NCBI GenBank assembly: GCA_001465115.1 | Contig: CP013614.1 | Location: 620,001-684,000 of the forward strand | Direction: 5' to 3' | From: Enterococcus silesiacus | GTDB lineage: Bacteria; Bacillota; Bacilli; Lactobacillales; Enterococcaceae | DNA length: 64,000 bases | In this document: positions 8,709 through 16,622 of the stretch, one piece after another | How positions within the stretch are numbered: the first letter of the stretch is position 1 | Layout of the letters: every line of letters starts with the position of its first letter | The notes under the pieces: generated by a model | Databases searched by the model: none | Told to the model about the DNA's origin: nothing | What the model saw: only the letters and a program-made list of their open reading frames with translations | Position numbers and translations under genes: made by a program

Positions 8709-8745
8709 AATACGGGACAAGACCTAAAAAGTTTTGTCCCGTATT
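8709..8745. terminator. Strong hairpin after the tex-sprT operon
   Basis: A perfect 12-bp stem, AATACGGGACAA (8709-8720) with TTGTCCCGTATT (8734-8745). There is no clear T-run on the plus strand, so it may act as a weak terminator or as an mRNA-stabilising hairpin. Its loop side carries TAAAAAGTTTTG, shared with the terminator at 34435-34477. Confidence 0.6.
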
Positions 8746-8793
8746 CATGTATTAAAGATCGAAGTAATTAATGTAAAAGAAAAGAGGAATAGG

Positions 8794-9519
8794 ATGATTC
8801 AGGATTGGAACACAGTTATCGAGTTTTTAGCTGCAAAGGAGCAAATAGATGGAACCTATGATTTAGCTATATTAGCTGGCAACAGCCTTCCGTATCTAGC
8901 TGATGAATTGATCCGTTTGTACGAACAAGGTGTAGTATCGCAATTTATGTTAGTGGGTGGTATCGGTCACGCTACGGTATTTTTACAAAGAAACTTCAAA
9001 AAGATGGGCGTCGATGTCCATTATAAGAGTGAAACTGACATGTATCTGGACTATTTTAAATTAAAGTATGGTTTGGACAAAGAACGCTTCATCACTGAGA
9101 ATACGTCAACAAATTCTGGTGAAAATGCACGATTCTCACTAAAAGTAGTTGAAGCAGCGGGCCTAGCGCCTAAAAAGGTGTTATTATTAGAAGACCCAAT
9201 ATTGCAAAGAAGAATCAAAGCAACTTTTGAAAAGGAATGGCAAGAAACAGATACCGTTTTTACAAATTATGTACCAAGGATCCCTTTTGTTAAAGCTGTT
9301 GGTGAATCGGTTTTATTTGAAAATAGTCAACTGAATGGATTGTGGGATAAAGAGTATTTTCTCTCTTTAGTGTTAGGTGAAATTCCACGCCTTAGAGATG
9401 ATAAAAATGGTTATGGTCCTAATGGAAGCAATTATATTGGTACCGTGAATATTCCAGAATCTGTAGAGCAGTCTTATGAAAAGCTATCTCAATTATATGA
9501 GTATCAGCAAAAGCGCTGA
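8794..9519 (+). CDS. YdcF family (DUF218) protein
   Basis: Protein of 241 residues with the DUF218 pattern: YDLAILAGNSLPYLADE (about residues 22-38), MLVGGIGHAT, and TENTSTNSGENARFS (about residues 109-123). YdcF/ElyC/SanA relatives have a Rossmann-like fold; E. coli YdcF binds S-adenosylmethionine but no reaction is established. Unlike ElyC there is no membrane anchor, so this form is cytosolic. The ATG at 8794 is chosen because AAGAGGAATAGG lies just upstream; the ORF can be opened 20 codons further up but without a good ribosome binding site. The upstream hairpin at 8709-8745 isolates it from tex-sprT. Confidence 0.85.
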   Translation: MIQDWNTVIEFLAAKEQIDGTYDLAILAGNSLPYLADELIRLYEQGVVSQFMLVGGIGHATVFLQRNFKKMGVDVHYKSETDMYLDYFKLKYGLDKERFITENTSTNSGENARFSLKVVEAAGLAPKKVLLLEDPILQRRIKATFEKEWQETDTVFTNYVPRIPFVKAVGESVLFENSQLNGLWDKEYFLSLVLGEIPRLRDDKNGYGPNGSNYIGTVNIPESVEQSYEKLSQLYEYQQKR

Positions 9520-9554
9520 ACAAGACGGAGTGCTTGCTATGAAAAAATGAAATA

Positions 9555-9583
9555 TTGACAAAAATAACAGCGTATTTTATGAT
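9555..9583 (+). promoter_or_regulatory. Promoter of tRNA-Leu
   Basis: TTGACA (9555-9560), 17-base spacer, TATGAT (9578-9583). Near-consensus sigma-A promoter 28 bases before the tRNA. Confidence 0.85.
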
Positions 9584-9610
9584 AGATTGAGTGGTATTTT
9601 TCACTGAAAT

Positions 9611-9693
9611 GCGGTCATGGCGGAATGGCAGACGCGCCAGCTTGAGGGGCTGGTGGGGGCAACCCCGTGGAAGTTCGAGTCTTCTTGGCCGCA
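9611..9693 (+). tRNA. tRNA-Leu (anticodon GAG)
   Basis: An 83-base class II tRNA. The acceptor stem GCGGTCA pairs with TGGCCGC, A is the discriminator base, the anticodon stem CCAGC/GCTGG encloses TTGAGGG with anticodon GAG, a long variable arm (GGTGGGGGCAACCCCGT) follows, and the T arm has TTCGAGT. It decodes CUC and CUU. The 3' CCA is not encoded. It is a lone tRNA gene with its own promoter and terminator. Confidence 0.95.
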
Positions 9694-9702
9694 TAATTCA
9701 AC

Positions 9703-9737
9703 CCTAAACCTTGGTATCTATAGGTTTAGGTTTTTTT
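9703..9737 (+). terminator. Terminator of tRNA-Leu
   Basis: CCTAAACCT (9703-9711) pairs with AGGTTTAGG (9722-9730), followed by seven T. Confidence 0.9.
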
Positions 9738-9838
9738 GTTTATAAAAGTTCTGATACAGGAGAATGAGTCATTTTCTCTTATTTAATGTCCAAACTTTTA
9801 CTGATATAATTATATTATTAAACAAAGGAGCAAAAAGA

Positions 9839-10294
9839 ATGAATCAAGTAGAGTTTTACATAAAAAAATTTAAAAATGAACATCCAGAATACACGAATAA
9901 AGATATTCAAGCGTTTGCATTTGGTGGAGGAGAGGCAATGGCTAGCGAACTCGCTAGGCTTGTTGTTATGGGAGAGAAGTGTGGAACGACCAGCTTATAT
10001 CAATTATATAAGTTAGAAAATGTAGAGATTCCCGAAGTCGATGATATGAGTGTTGTTTTAGATGGTCGTGGAAATCCGACATCAATTATTAAAAATACAG
10101 TTGTAGAAGTATTAAAATTTAAAGATATCACAGAACATCATGCTCGAACTGAGGGAGAAGGGGATAAAACATTAGACTACTGGCGCAATGCACACATCAC
10201 TTTTTTTACAGAGGCGTACAAAGGCAGACAGGATATTAAATTTGATTGGGAGTCTCTAGTAGTATTTGAAACATTTAAAGTTATATATGAATAA
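9839..10294 (+). CDS. ASCH domain-containing protein
   Basis: Protein of 151 residues resembling stand-alone ASCH (PUA-like) proteins of Lactobacillales: an N-terminal helical part with ELARLVVMGEKCGTTSLYQLY (the G-K-T/S region at the edge of the nucleic-acid-binding cleft), VVLDGRGNPTSIIKNTVVEVLKFKDIT in the middle, and a C-terminal WRNAHITFFTE...LVVFETFKVIY. ASCH domains are predicted to bind RNA; E. coli YqfB, a distant member, hydrolyses acetylcytidine. The ATG at 9839 has AAAGGAG upstream; an extended -10 (TGATATAAT, 9802-9810) gives a start inside the longer reading frame, excluding the upstream codons. Function unknown in Enterococcus. Confidence 0.8.
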   Translation: MNQVEFYIKKFKNEHPEYTNKDIQAFAFGGGEAMASELARLVVMGEKCGTTSLYQLYKLENVEIPEVDDMSVVLDGRGNPTSIIKNTVVEVLKFKDITEHHARTEGEGDKTLDYWRNAHITFFTEAYKGRQDIKFDWESLVVFETFKVIYE

Positions 10295-10392
10295 TGGTTT
10301 AAATTAACAAAAAAGTGAGATAAAAAATAGAGGCTAACAATTGGTATATTGAAATAATGGCGATCATTTAGTCATAAAATTGAAAGGAGATT

Positions 10393-10898
10393 ATGGTGAG
10401 TAAAAATATCGTTAATCCAACCAGAAAAATTTTCCCGATAGTTTTAGGTACAATATTGTAGTTGGATGTCATTCAGCTAACGAACCAGAAAATAAAAGTA
10501 GTTCAAAAAATAGCGAAGTAACTGAAGAAAGTGTCTATAATATATTTTCTACTATGTCTAATTTAGGAGAAGGGACATTTAATATCTCAAGTGAGCAAGG
10601 AAATTCAGCGAATAATACTGAGGTTGTGATTAGGTATAATAAGAATAACAAAACAACTCCCCTAAAGGTTGAAACTAAAGGAATAAACGGTGAGATGACT
10701 TCATATATCTACGCGGACGGACAATTGATCGATCAACTAGATTTAACTGATTCTACAGAAATAATCGGTTTACAAAAAGTCCCTAGTGCAGTCACAGAAG
10801 GAATTCATGAACTTGAATTAGTCCAATATCAAGATGATAGCCGCCAAAATGGGATTCCTACCTTTAAAAAACAACATTACACAGTGGCTACAAAATGA
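10393..10898 (+). pseudogene. Frameshifted lipoprotein gene
   Basis: An ATG/GTG start (10393/10396) with GAAAGGAG upstream opens a signal peptide (basic KNIVNPTRK, then FPIVLGTIL) that stops at TAG about 22 codons in. In another frame the sequence continues as VGCHSANEPENKSSS and runs on to 10898. Restoring one T near base 10460 would join the two parts through a lipobox LVGC, so the break is a single-base deletion exactly at the lipoprotein cleavage site. The mature part (about 140 residues) is a Ser/Asn-rich linker plus a beta-rich domain (ADGQLIDQLDL, GIHELELVQYQDD) of unknown function. Either a real pseudogene, phase variation, or a sequencing error; the intact downstream frame points to a recent event. 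Confidence 0.7.
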
Positions 10899-10940
10899 AC
10901 TGAAGAGAAACGATGAGAATATAAAATATCGAACAAAAAT

Positions 10941-10968
10941 TGACACAGCTTTATGAGGTGTCTTTTTT
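10941..10968 (+). terminator. Weak terminator after the lipoprotein gene
   Basis: GACAC pairs with GTGTC over a 11-base loop and seven T follow. The stem is short. Confidence 0.5.
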
Positions 10969-11043
10969 TATAGAGAAGTAATCGAGTGAAACAAGCTCAT
11001 TTTTTTAAGGCTTTTTATTTTGTATTCTTTTGCGTAGGGATCA

Positions 11044-11088
11044 TTTACAAAACAAAATAAAGCGCTATAATGATTGTAAGCGTTTTAT
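11044..11088 (+). promoter_or_regulatory. Promoter of the SDR gene with candidate cre site
   Basis: TTTACA (11044-11049), 16-base spacer, TATAAT (11066-11071). At the expected transcription start lies TTGTAAGCGTTTTAT (11074-11088), one mismatch from the lactic-acid-bacterial cre consensus WTGNAANCGNWNNCW. A CcpA site at this position would repress during growth on good sugars. Inferred from pattern only. Confidence 0.5.
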
Positions 11089-11132
11089 GACGTTTTTAGT
11101 TTTATTCTAATTTAAGAGTGGAGGAATTATGT

Positions 11133-11873
11133 ATGAGATTAGCAGGAAAAATCGCATTAATTACTGGTGCTTCAATGGGGATGGGCAAAGAACATGCCTC
11201 TTTATTTATCAAAGAAGGTGCAACGGTATATATTGCTGATATCAATGATGCCAAAGGGCAGGAGACAGCAGATGATCTGGGAGACAAAGCTCACTTTATC
11301 CATTTAGACGTGACCAATGAGGACCAATGGCAAGCGGCGATTGAACAAATTGCTAAGGAAAGTGGAAGCTTGGATGTATTGGTCAATAATGCAGGGATCA
11401 GTATGTTTAATAGTCTAATTAATACTAGCCAGGAAGAGTTTATGAAAACCATCGAAATTAATCAGCTATCTGTTTTCTTAGGAATGAAAGCCTCGGTGCC
11501 ATTGATGGAAAAAAGTGATGCAGCCTCAATTATCAATATTTCTTCGATTGAAGGATTTGAAGGAAGTATTGGTGGCTATGGCTATGTCAGTTCCAAATTT
11601 GCAGTCAGAGGTTTGACTAAGTGTGCTGCTTTAGAATTTGCCGATAAAAATATACGTGTGAATTCAGTACATCCAGGTGGTGTTGTTACACCGATGGTAA
11701 CAGAGGCAACAGGTGAACAAAAAGCTGCGATTGAACAATTCCAACAAACGATCCCAATGAAACGAATGGCAGAGCCAAAGGAAATTTCAAAATTAGTTTT
11801 ATTTTTAGCGTCTGATGATTCATCGTATTCGACAGGAAGTGAATTTATTGCTGATGGGGGGATTTTAGCGTAA
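11133..11873 (+). CDS. Short-chain dehydrogenase/reductase (SDR)
   Basis: Protein of 246 residues, a classical SDR: cofactor motif TGASMGMG (11-18), acidic D36 after the second strand suggesting preference for NAD over NADP, NNAG (85-88), catalytic S138, Y151 and K155 (YVSSK), and HPGG after strand six. The C-terminal FIADGGILA is typical. Nearest familiar relatives are lactobacillar R-alcohol and 3-alpha/beta-hydroxysteroid-type dehydrogenases; the substrate is open. The ATG at 11133 has GTGGAGGA as ribosome binding site, which overlaps an in-frame GTG that is therefore not used. Monocistronic, with a candidate cre site over the start of the transcript. Confidence 0.88.
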   Translation: MRLAGKIALITGASMGMGKEHASLFIKEGATVYIADINDAKGQETADDLGDKAHFIHLDVTNEDQWQAAIEQIAKESGSLDVLVNNAGISMFNSLINTSQEEFMKTIEINQLSVFLGMKASVPLMEKSDAASIINISSIEGFEGSIGGYGYVSSKFAVRGLTKCAALEFADKNIRVNSVHPGGVVTPMVTEATGEQKAAIEQFQQTIPMKRMAEPKEISKLVLFLASDDSSYSTGSEFIADGGILA

Positions 11874-11964
11874 TGTTTTGTTTATCAATTTGATTGAATT
11901 CAATGGCGATAAATCAAACACCCATTAAAGTTGGCGCGCTTGCCTAATAATATGAAAATGAAAG

Positions 11965-12026
11965 TGATCGACTTACATGCTATTTCCGTCATACTAGAGA
12001 TGACCGAAGTGTTTGTAGGTCGATCA
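11965..12026. repeat. Compound inverted repeat upstream of the alpha-glucosidase gene
   Basis: Outer arms TGATCGACTTACA (11965-11977) and TGTAGGTCGATCA (12014-12026) pair over 13 bases with one G-T; inner arms TTCCGTCAT (11984-11992) and ATGACCGAA (12000-12008) pair with one mismatch. It may be a terminator for the SDR gene (no clean T-run), a structured leader, or a small repeat element; no second copy was recognised in the window. Confidence 0.6.
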
Positions 12027-12160
12027 TTTAATGTATGATCGTTACTTTTTTTCTTAGCCATTTAAATTTATCTAAAGCCGAGGAGGATACATGCGTTTTA
12101 GATACGCTTTTTGCTTGTATCTTATATAATAGGAAAAAAGATACTTTAAGGGGTGGGCAT

Positions 12161-13816
12161 ATGGTCATTAAGAGAGCTTGGTGGAAAGAGGCAGTTGGTT
12201 ATCAGATCTATCCAGCTAGTTTCATGGATACAAATAGCGATGGCATTGGAGATATCAATGGTATCCGCTCAAAACTTCATTATCTCAAAGAGCTAGGGAT
12301 CGGTTTCATCTGGATCACGCCAATTTATGAGTCGCCTAATGTTGATAATGGGTACGATATCAGTGACTATCAAAACATCTTAGCAACGTTTGGAACGATG
12401 GAAGAATTTGATTTACTATTGAAAGAAGCGCATGAGTATGGCATTAAAATAATTATGGATTTAGTGATCAATCATACATCAAATCAGCATCCTTGGTTTA
12501 TTGAATCTAGGTCATCTGTAAAAGACGATTTTAGAGACTACTATATTTGGGCAGATGGTTCGATCGATGGACCGCCCAATGACTGGGTATCTATTTTTGG
12601 TGGCTCTGCTTGGGAATACGATGAATTGACGGATCAATATTATCTTCATGTTTTTGCCAAGGAGCAGCCAGATCTAAATTGGGAAAATCCGCAGGTAAAG
12701 CGGGCACTTTTTTCAATGATCGATTGGTGGCTTGATAAAGGAATCGATGGTTTTCGTGTGGATGCTATTTCTCATATAAAAAAAGCACCGTTAGAAACTT
12801 CCTCAATCAATGATCCGTTTGCTTCATTTAAAAATGTTCCAGGAATTGAGGCTCATTTGGAAGAGTTGAGGGATATCTTTAAAAAGCGGGATATTTTGAC
12901 TGTTGGCGAAGCCAATGGTGTCAGTGCAGCTGAAGCAGATCAGTGGGTTGGAGAAACAGAAGGCTATTTCAATATGTTGTTTGAGTTTGACCATATTGCT
13001 TTGTGGAATAAGGGCGAGCAAGAAGGGTTCGATGTTGTTCAATTTAAACAGGCAATCACTATATGGCAGGAGGCTTTAGCAGAAGGCAAAGGCTGGAATG
13101 CTCTTTATATGGAGAATCACGACCTGCCTCGTTCAGTCTCTAGTTTTGGTAGTGAAGAGATCGTTTTTTGGCAAGCATCTGCTAAGGCTTTGGCGTTAAC
13201 ATTTCTCTTATTGCAAGGTACTCCTTTTATCTATCAGGGACAAGAGATTGGGATGACCAATATGCCATTTGCCTCGATTGCTGAGATTGATGCAGTGGAT
13301 ACTAAAAATTTTTACTATGAAATGCTTAATACTGGACTTGCCCCGGAAAAAGCGATGGATGTGATTCGCCGAACAGCTAGAGATAATTCAAGAACACCGA
13401 TGCAGTGGACCGCAGAAGAATATGCTGGTTTTTCAAGAAAGAAACCTTGGATGGTGATTAATCCTAATAAAAGGAGAATCAATGTGCTAGATGAACTAGC
13501 TGATCCAGACTCTGTGTTGAACTTCTACAAAGCGGTTATTCAATTGAGAAATGAAAATGAGGCATTGATTTATGGGAGCTATAAGCTATACTTACCTGAG
13601 CATCCTCAGTTATTTGTATATGGACGGCGTTTAGGCGAAAAACGATTTGTCATTATCATCAACCTATCAAAAGAGTTTGCTTCTGCAGATTTACCAGAAA
13701 ATGTTCAGATCGAGGACTGGGACTTAAAAGTTTGTAATCTGAATAATCATGTTATCCACCAACACACGATTTTTGCTCCCTATGAGGCTAGAGTCTATCA
13801 GTACAAAAATAAATAA
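12161..13816 (+). CDS. GH13 alpha-glucosidase (oligoglucosidase family)
   Basis: Protein of 551 residues with the GH13 (beta/alpha)8 barrel: YQIYPASFMDTNSDGIGD at the start, INHTS (103-107), GFRVDAIS with nucleophile D201, VGEANG with acid/base E250, and ENHD with D321. The residue after the nucleophile is Ala, as in alpha-1,4-active members, while alpha-1,6-specific members usually have Val; this leans to maltose-type substrates but is not decisive. No signal peptide, so it acts on imported oligosaccharides. The ATG at 12161 is preceded by AAGGGGTGG and follows a TATAAT (12125-12130); the longer reading frame upstream is unlikely. No transporter is adjacent. It is flanked on both sides by compound hairpins. 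Confidence 0.88.
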   Translation: MVIKRAWWKEAVGYQIYPASFMDTNSDGIGDINGIRSKLHYLKELGIGFIWITPIYESPNVDNGYDISDYQNILATFGTMEEFDLLLKEAHEYGIKIIMDLVINHTSNQHPWFIESRSSVKDDFRDYYIWADGSIDGPPNDWVSIFGGSAWEYDELTDQYYLHVFAKEQPDLNWENPQVKRALFSMIDWWLDKGIDGFRVDAISHIKKAPLETSSINDPFASFKNVPGIEAHLEELRDIFKKRDILTVGEANGVSAAEADQWVGETEGYFNMLFEFDHIALWNKGEQEGFDVVQFKQAITIWQEALAEGKGWNALYMENHDLPRSVSSFGSEEIVFWQASAKALALTFLLLQGTPFIYQGQEIGMTNMPFASIAEIDAVDTKNFYYEMLNTGLAPEKAMDVIRRTARDNSRTPMQWTAEEYAGFSRKKPWMVINPNKRRINVLDELADPDSVLNFYKAVIQLRNENEALIYGSYKLYLPEHPQLFVYGRRLGEKRFVIIINLSKEFASADLPENVQIEDWDLKVCNLNNHVIHQHTIFAPYEARVYQYKNK

Positions 13817-13834
13817 TACAGGCAGTATGAGGGC

Positions 13835-13878
13835 GTGATAAACAGTCATCGTGGGCGGTTCCCGCGGATGTTTGTCAC
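13835..13878. terminator. Compound hairpin downstream of the alpha-glucosidase gene
   Basis: Outer arms GTGATAAACA (13835-13844) and TGTTTGTCAC (13869-13878), inner arms CGTGGG and CCCGCG (with a wobble pair), loop CGGTT. GC-rich and stable; only a weak T-rich tail follows, so termination is likely but not certain. Confidence 0.55.
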
Positions 13879-14031
13879 AGCTCTCTTGTTTTAGTCCAGC
13901 AGGTACGCACCTATAAAATAAGAATAGTAAGAATTTTTTGTTTTTTTTCGGAAATTGCCAACTTTTCATTGCTTTTTTTTTCTAGGTGGCGTAACTTTAA
14001 AGATATAAATTTTGAAAATGAGGGATACAGT

Positions 14032-15249
14032 ATGAGAAATTTTGAGAAATCTAGCAAGCTTGATGGTGTAAGTTATGACGTGCGCGGCCCAGTCTTAGAA
14101 GAAGCCGACAGAATGCATGAAGAAGGCATTCGTATTTTGAAACTTAATACTGGCAATCCCGCTCCCTTTGGTTTTGATGCCCCGAATGAAGTTGTTCGCG
14201 ATATGATCATGAATGTTCGTAATTCAGAAGGTTATTCTGATTCAAAAGGTATTTTTTCAGCTCGAAAAGCAATTGAACAATACTGCCAAGTCAAAGGCTT
14301 TCCTAATGTGACGATCAATGATATTTACACTGGTAATGGCGTCAGTGAACTGATTTCAATGTGCATGCAAGGATTATTGAATAATGGTGATGAAGTTTTA
14401 GTACCAATGCCGGATTATCCATTATGGACAGCCTCAATTTCATTGGCTGGTGGAAATCCTGTTCATTATATTTGTGATGAACAAGCAGAATGGTATCCAG
14501 ACATTGATGATATCAAAGCGAAAGTAACAACGAATACAAAAGCGATTGTATTGATCAATCCGAATAATCCGACAGGAGCGTTGTATCCAAAGGAAATTCT
14601 TGAACAGATCGTTGAAATAGCAAGACAAAACGATTTGATCATCTTCTCTGATGAAATCTATGATCGTCTGGTTATGGACGGATTAACCCATATTCCAATT
14701 GCCACTCTGGCACCAGATTTGTTTGTTGTCACTTTAAACGGATTATCTAAATCACATAGAGTTGCAGGATTCCGTTGCGGTTGGATGGTGCTTAGTGGAA
14801 ACAAAAAACATGTGAAAGGCTACATTGAAGGATTGAATATGCTGGCATCCATGCGTTTATGTTCAAACGTCTTATCACAACAAATTATCCAAACAGCTTT
14901 AGGCGGTTATCAAAGTGTTGATGATTTATTATTGCCAGGCGGAAGAATCTATGAGCAACGGGAATATATTTACAATGCAATCAATGATATTCCTGGACTT
15001 TCAGCTGTTAAGCCTAAAGCGGCTTTTTATATATTTCCTAAAATCGATACCGCGCGTTTTAATATCTACGATGATGAAAAATTCGTTTTAGATTTCTTGC
15101 ATGAGCATCATATATTACTTGTCCACGGTGGCGGCTTTAATTGGACACAACCGGATCATTTTAGAATCGTTTATCTGCCTAAAATGGAAGACTTGAAATT
15201 TACCACTGAAAAAATGCGCCAATTTTTAAGTACCTACAAACAAAAATAA
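14032..15249 (+). CDS. alaA: AlaA-like glutamate-pyruvate aminotransferase
   Basis: Protein of 405 residues, the same length as E. coli AlaA and closely similar to it in many blocks: the start FEKSSKLDGVSYDVRGPVL, NPAPFGFDAP, YTGNGVSELI, DYPLWTA, LINPNNPTGA, and LNGLSKSHRVAGFR with the PLP-binding lysine K240. It should convert pyruvate and glutamate to alanine and 2-oxoglutarate in the cytosol. The ATG at 14032 is chosen because the conserved N-terminus begins there; the ribosome binding site (GAGGG) is modest. It is monocistronic, closed by a strong terminator shared with the convergent small gene. Confidence 0.88.
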   Translation: MRNFEKSSKLDGVSYDVRGPVLEEADRMHEEGIRILKLNTGNPAPFGFDAPNEVVRDMIMNVRNSEGYSDSKGIFSARKAIEQYCQVKGFPNVTINDIYTGNGVSELISMCMQGLLNNGDEVLVPMPDYPLWTASISLAGGNPVHYICDEQAEWYPDIDDIKAKVTTNTKAIVLINPNNPTGALYPKEILEQIVEIARQNDLIIFSDEIYDRLVMDGLTHIPIATLAPDLFVVTLNGLSKSHRVAGFRCGWMVLSGNKKHVKGYIEGLNMLASMRLCSNVLSQQIIQTALGGYQSVDDLLLPGGRIYEQREYIYNAINDIPGLSAVKPKAAFYIFPKIDTARFNIYDDEKFVLDFLHEHHILLVHGGGFNWTQPDHFRIVYLPKMEDLKFTTEKMRQFLSTYKQK

Positions 15250-15269
15250 GCAAAGCACTTTTAAATAAA

Positions 15270-15313
15270 AAGAGTGACTCAAAACGAAAAAGTTTTGGGT
15301 CACTCTCATTTTA
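15270..15313. terminator. Bidirectional terminator
   Basis: GAGTGACTCAAAAC pairs with GTTTTGGGTCACTC; T-rich to the right and A-rich to the left, serving alaA and the convergent small gene. Confidence 0.85.
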
Positions 15314-15331
15314 AGAAAGTAGCGTCAGAAA

Positions 15332-15508
15332 TTATTCTGAGGCTTGACAATCTTTTTTACTAATTACCATACGATTTGTATATTTTTCTTCCATGTCCGG
15401 ACTTGGATCCGAAACAACTACTAAATAAGCATTTTCATATTCTTTTTCAACGTAGCCGCTATAACTACTTTTGTCCCAACTAAAACTAATTCGTTTCTCC
15501 TGTGTCAT
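15332..15508 (-). CDS. Small hypothetical protein (58 residues)
   Basis: A 58-residue acidic protein with a beta-strand-like pattern (KRISFSWDKSSYSGYVEKEYENAYLVVVSD), ending in CQASE. The ATG at 15508 is preceded by AAGGGGTG seven bases upstream, which supports translation; an in-frame GTG three codons earlier lies inside that site. It is framed by a shared terminator on one side and the divergent regulator gene on the other. No known domain is recognised, no membrane segment or signal peptide is present. Probably a real, conserved Enterococcus gene of unknown role. Confidence 0.65.
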   Translation of the reverse strand: MTQEKRISFSWDKSSYSGYVEKEYENAYLVVVSDPSPDMEEKYTNRMVISKKDCQASE

Positions 15509-15576
15509 GAATAACACCCCTTATTTGCAAAGCAAAATTATTTTCAATCGTCTCGGTTTAGTAATAGGTAATGTTC

Positions 15577-15628
15577 TTGCAGTATATTATGCAATAAAGT
15601 ACAATAAATGCATAATGCGAATTCGCAT
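15577..15628 (+). promoter_or_regulatory. Promoter and palindrome of the HTH-TPR regulator gene
   Basis: TTGCAG (15577-15582), 17-base spacer, TACAAT (15600-15605). A perfect 14-base palindrome ATGCGAATTCGCAT (15615-15628) sits right after the expected transcription start, suggesting autorepression by the regulator encoded 69 bases downstream. The regulator assignment is inference from position. Confidence 0.55.
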
Positions 15629-15696
15629 ATTTTGAGTTGTTTATAAAATAAAAATCATTTTTAATAGATTATTGAAATAGGCTTAGGAGTGAAGGC

Positions 15697-16524
15697 ATGG
15701 ATTCTTTTGGAGCGGTTATTAAAGAAATTCGTAAGAATAGAAAATTAACACAAAAAATGTTATCAGAAGATATCTGCTCACAAAGTGTCTTGAGTAGGAT
15801 CGAAAACAATGAAGAGTTGCCCAATGTGGTAGTGATGCAGCAAATTTGTCAGCGTTTAGGCGTAACGATGGATCAAATCATGCAGTTTAAGTCAGAAGAA
15901 GTCCGTCTGATCACTCAAATATTTGAAAAAATAGCTGATTACTTTCGCCATAAAGAATATCTTAAAATAATGCATTACATGAGAGATACCCAAATTGAAG
16001 AACGATTACATTTGGATACGGATTGGCAGCGCTATTATTATTATCTAGGTAGTTGTAAATTTTATTTATGTAGTGATTATGAACAGGCAATACTTGACTT
16101 GAAAAAGGGGCTTTCCTATACTTATCAGGCAAATAAAGAGAACTTATCTGACTTTGAAATACAAGTCATCAGTTGTATCGGTAGTACCTATAGTAGTATT
16201 GGGAAAATTGTCGAAGCGGAGAAATATCTGAAATTAAGTATTCATTATTTTCATAAATTACCCAATGAACGCGTCACTGCTGAGTTAACAAAGATTTTTT
16301 ATAATTATTCTAAATTTTTGACGGATCAAAAACGGCTGGAAGAAGCGCAAATCTATATTGACCAAGGGATTGTTTGGTCAAGACATAGAAATAGCTATTA
16401 TTATCTAAGTGAATTATTTCAATTGAAGAGTCAATTGTTGGTCGTCAAAGGATGTTCAGAGAAAGCTGCTGAATATCTAATTTTATCTGAACAAATCCAG
16501 CGTATCGAAACGATTAAAATTTAA
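15697..16524 (+). CDS. XRE-family regulator with TPR-like C-terminal domain (Rgg/PlcR-like layout)
   Basis: Protein of 275 residues: an N-terminal helix-turn-helix (about residues 5-60; LTQKMLSEDICSQSVLSRIENNEELP is the recognition region) followed by about 200 residues of paired helices with TPR-like repeats (AEKYLKLSIHYFHKL, EEAQIYIDQGIVWSR, AAEYLILSEQIQ). This layout is that of the RRNPP group, whose members bind small peptides, but no peptide gene is evident next to it. Start ATG has TAGGAGTGAAGG upstream. A palindrome at 15615-15628 may be its operator. The nearest downstream gene is nagA, 98 bases away; no functional link is shown. Confidence 0.8.
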   Translation: MDSFGAVIKEIRKNRKLTQKMLSEDICSQSVLSRIENNEELPNVVVMQQICQRLGVTMDQIMQFKSEEVRLITQIFEKIADYFRHKEYLKIMHYMRDTQIEERLHLDTDWQRYYYYLGSCKFYLCSDYEQAILDLKKGLSYTYQANKENLSDFEIQVISCIGSTYSSIGKIVEAEKYLKLSIHYFHKLPNERVTAELTKIFYNYSKFLTDQKRLEEAQIYIDQGIVWSRHRNSYYYLSELFQLKSQLLVVKGCSEKAAEYLILSEQIQRIETIKI

Positions 16525-16622
16525 AGAAAGTTCAGTAAATATTTTTTAGAAAAGGTCTACACCATTCTTGACTTTAACTGATTTTAAGAGTAGGTTTAAA
16601 GTAGAAAATTAAAGAAAGAAGG

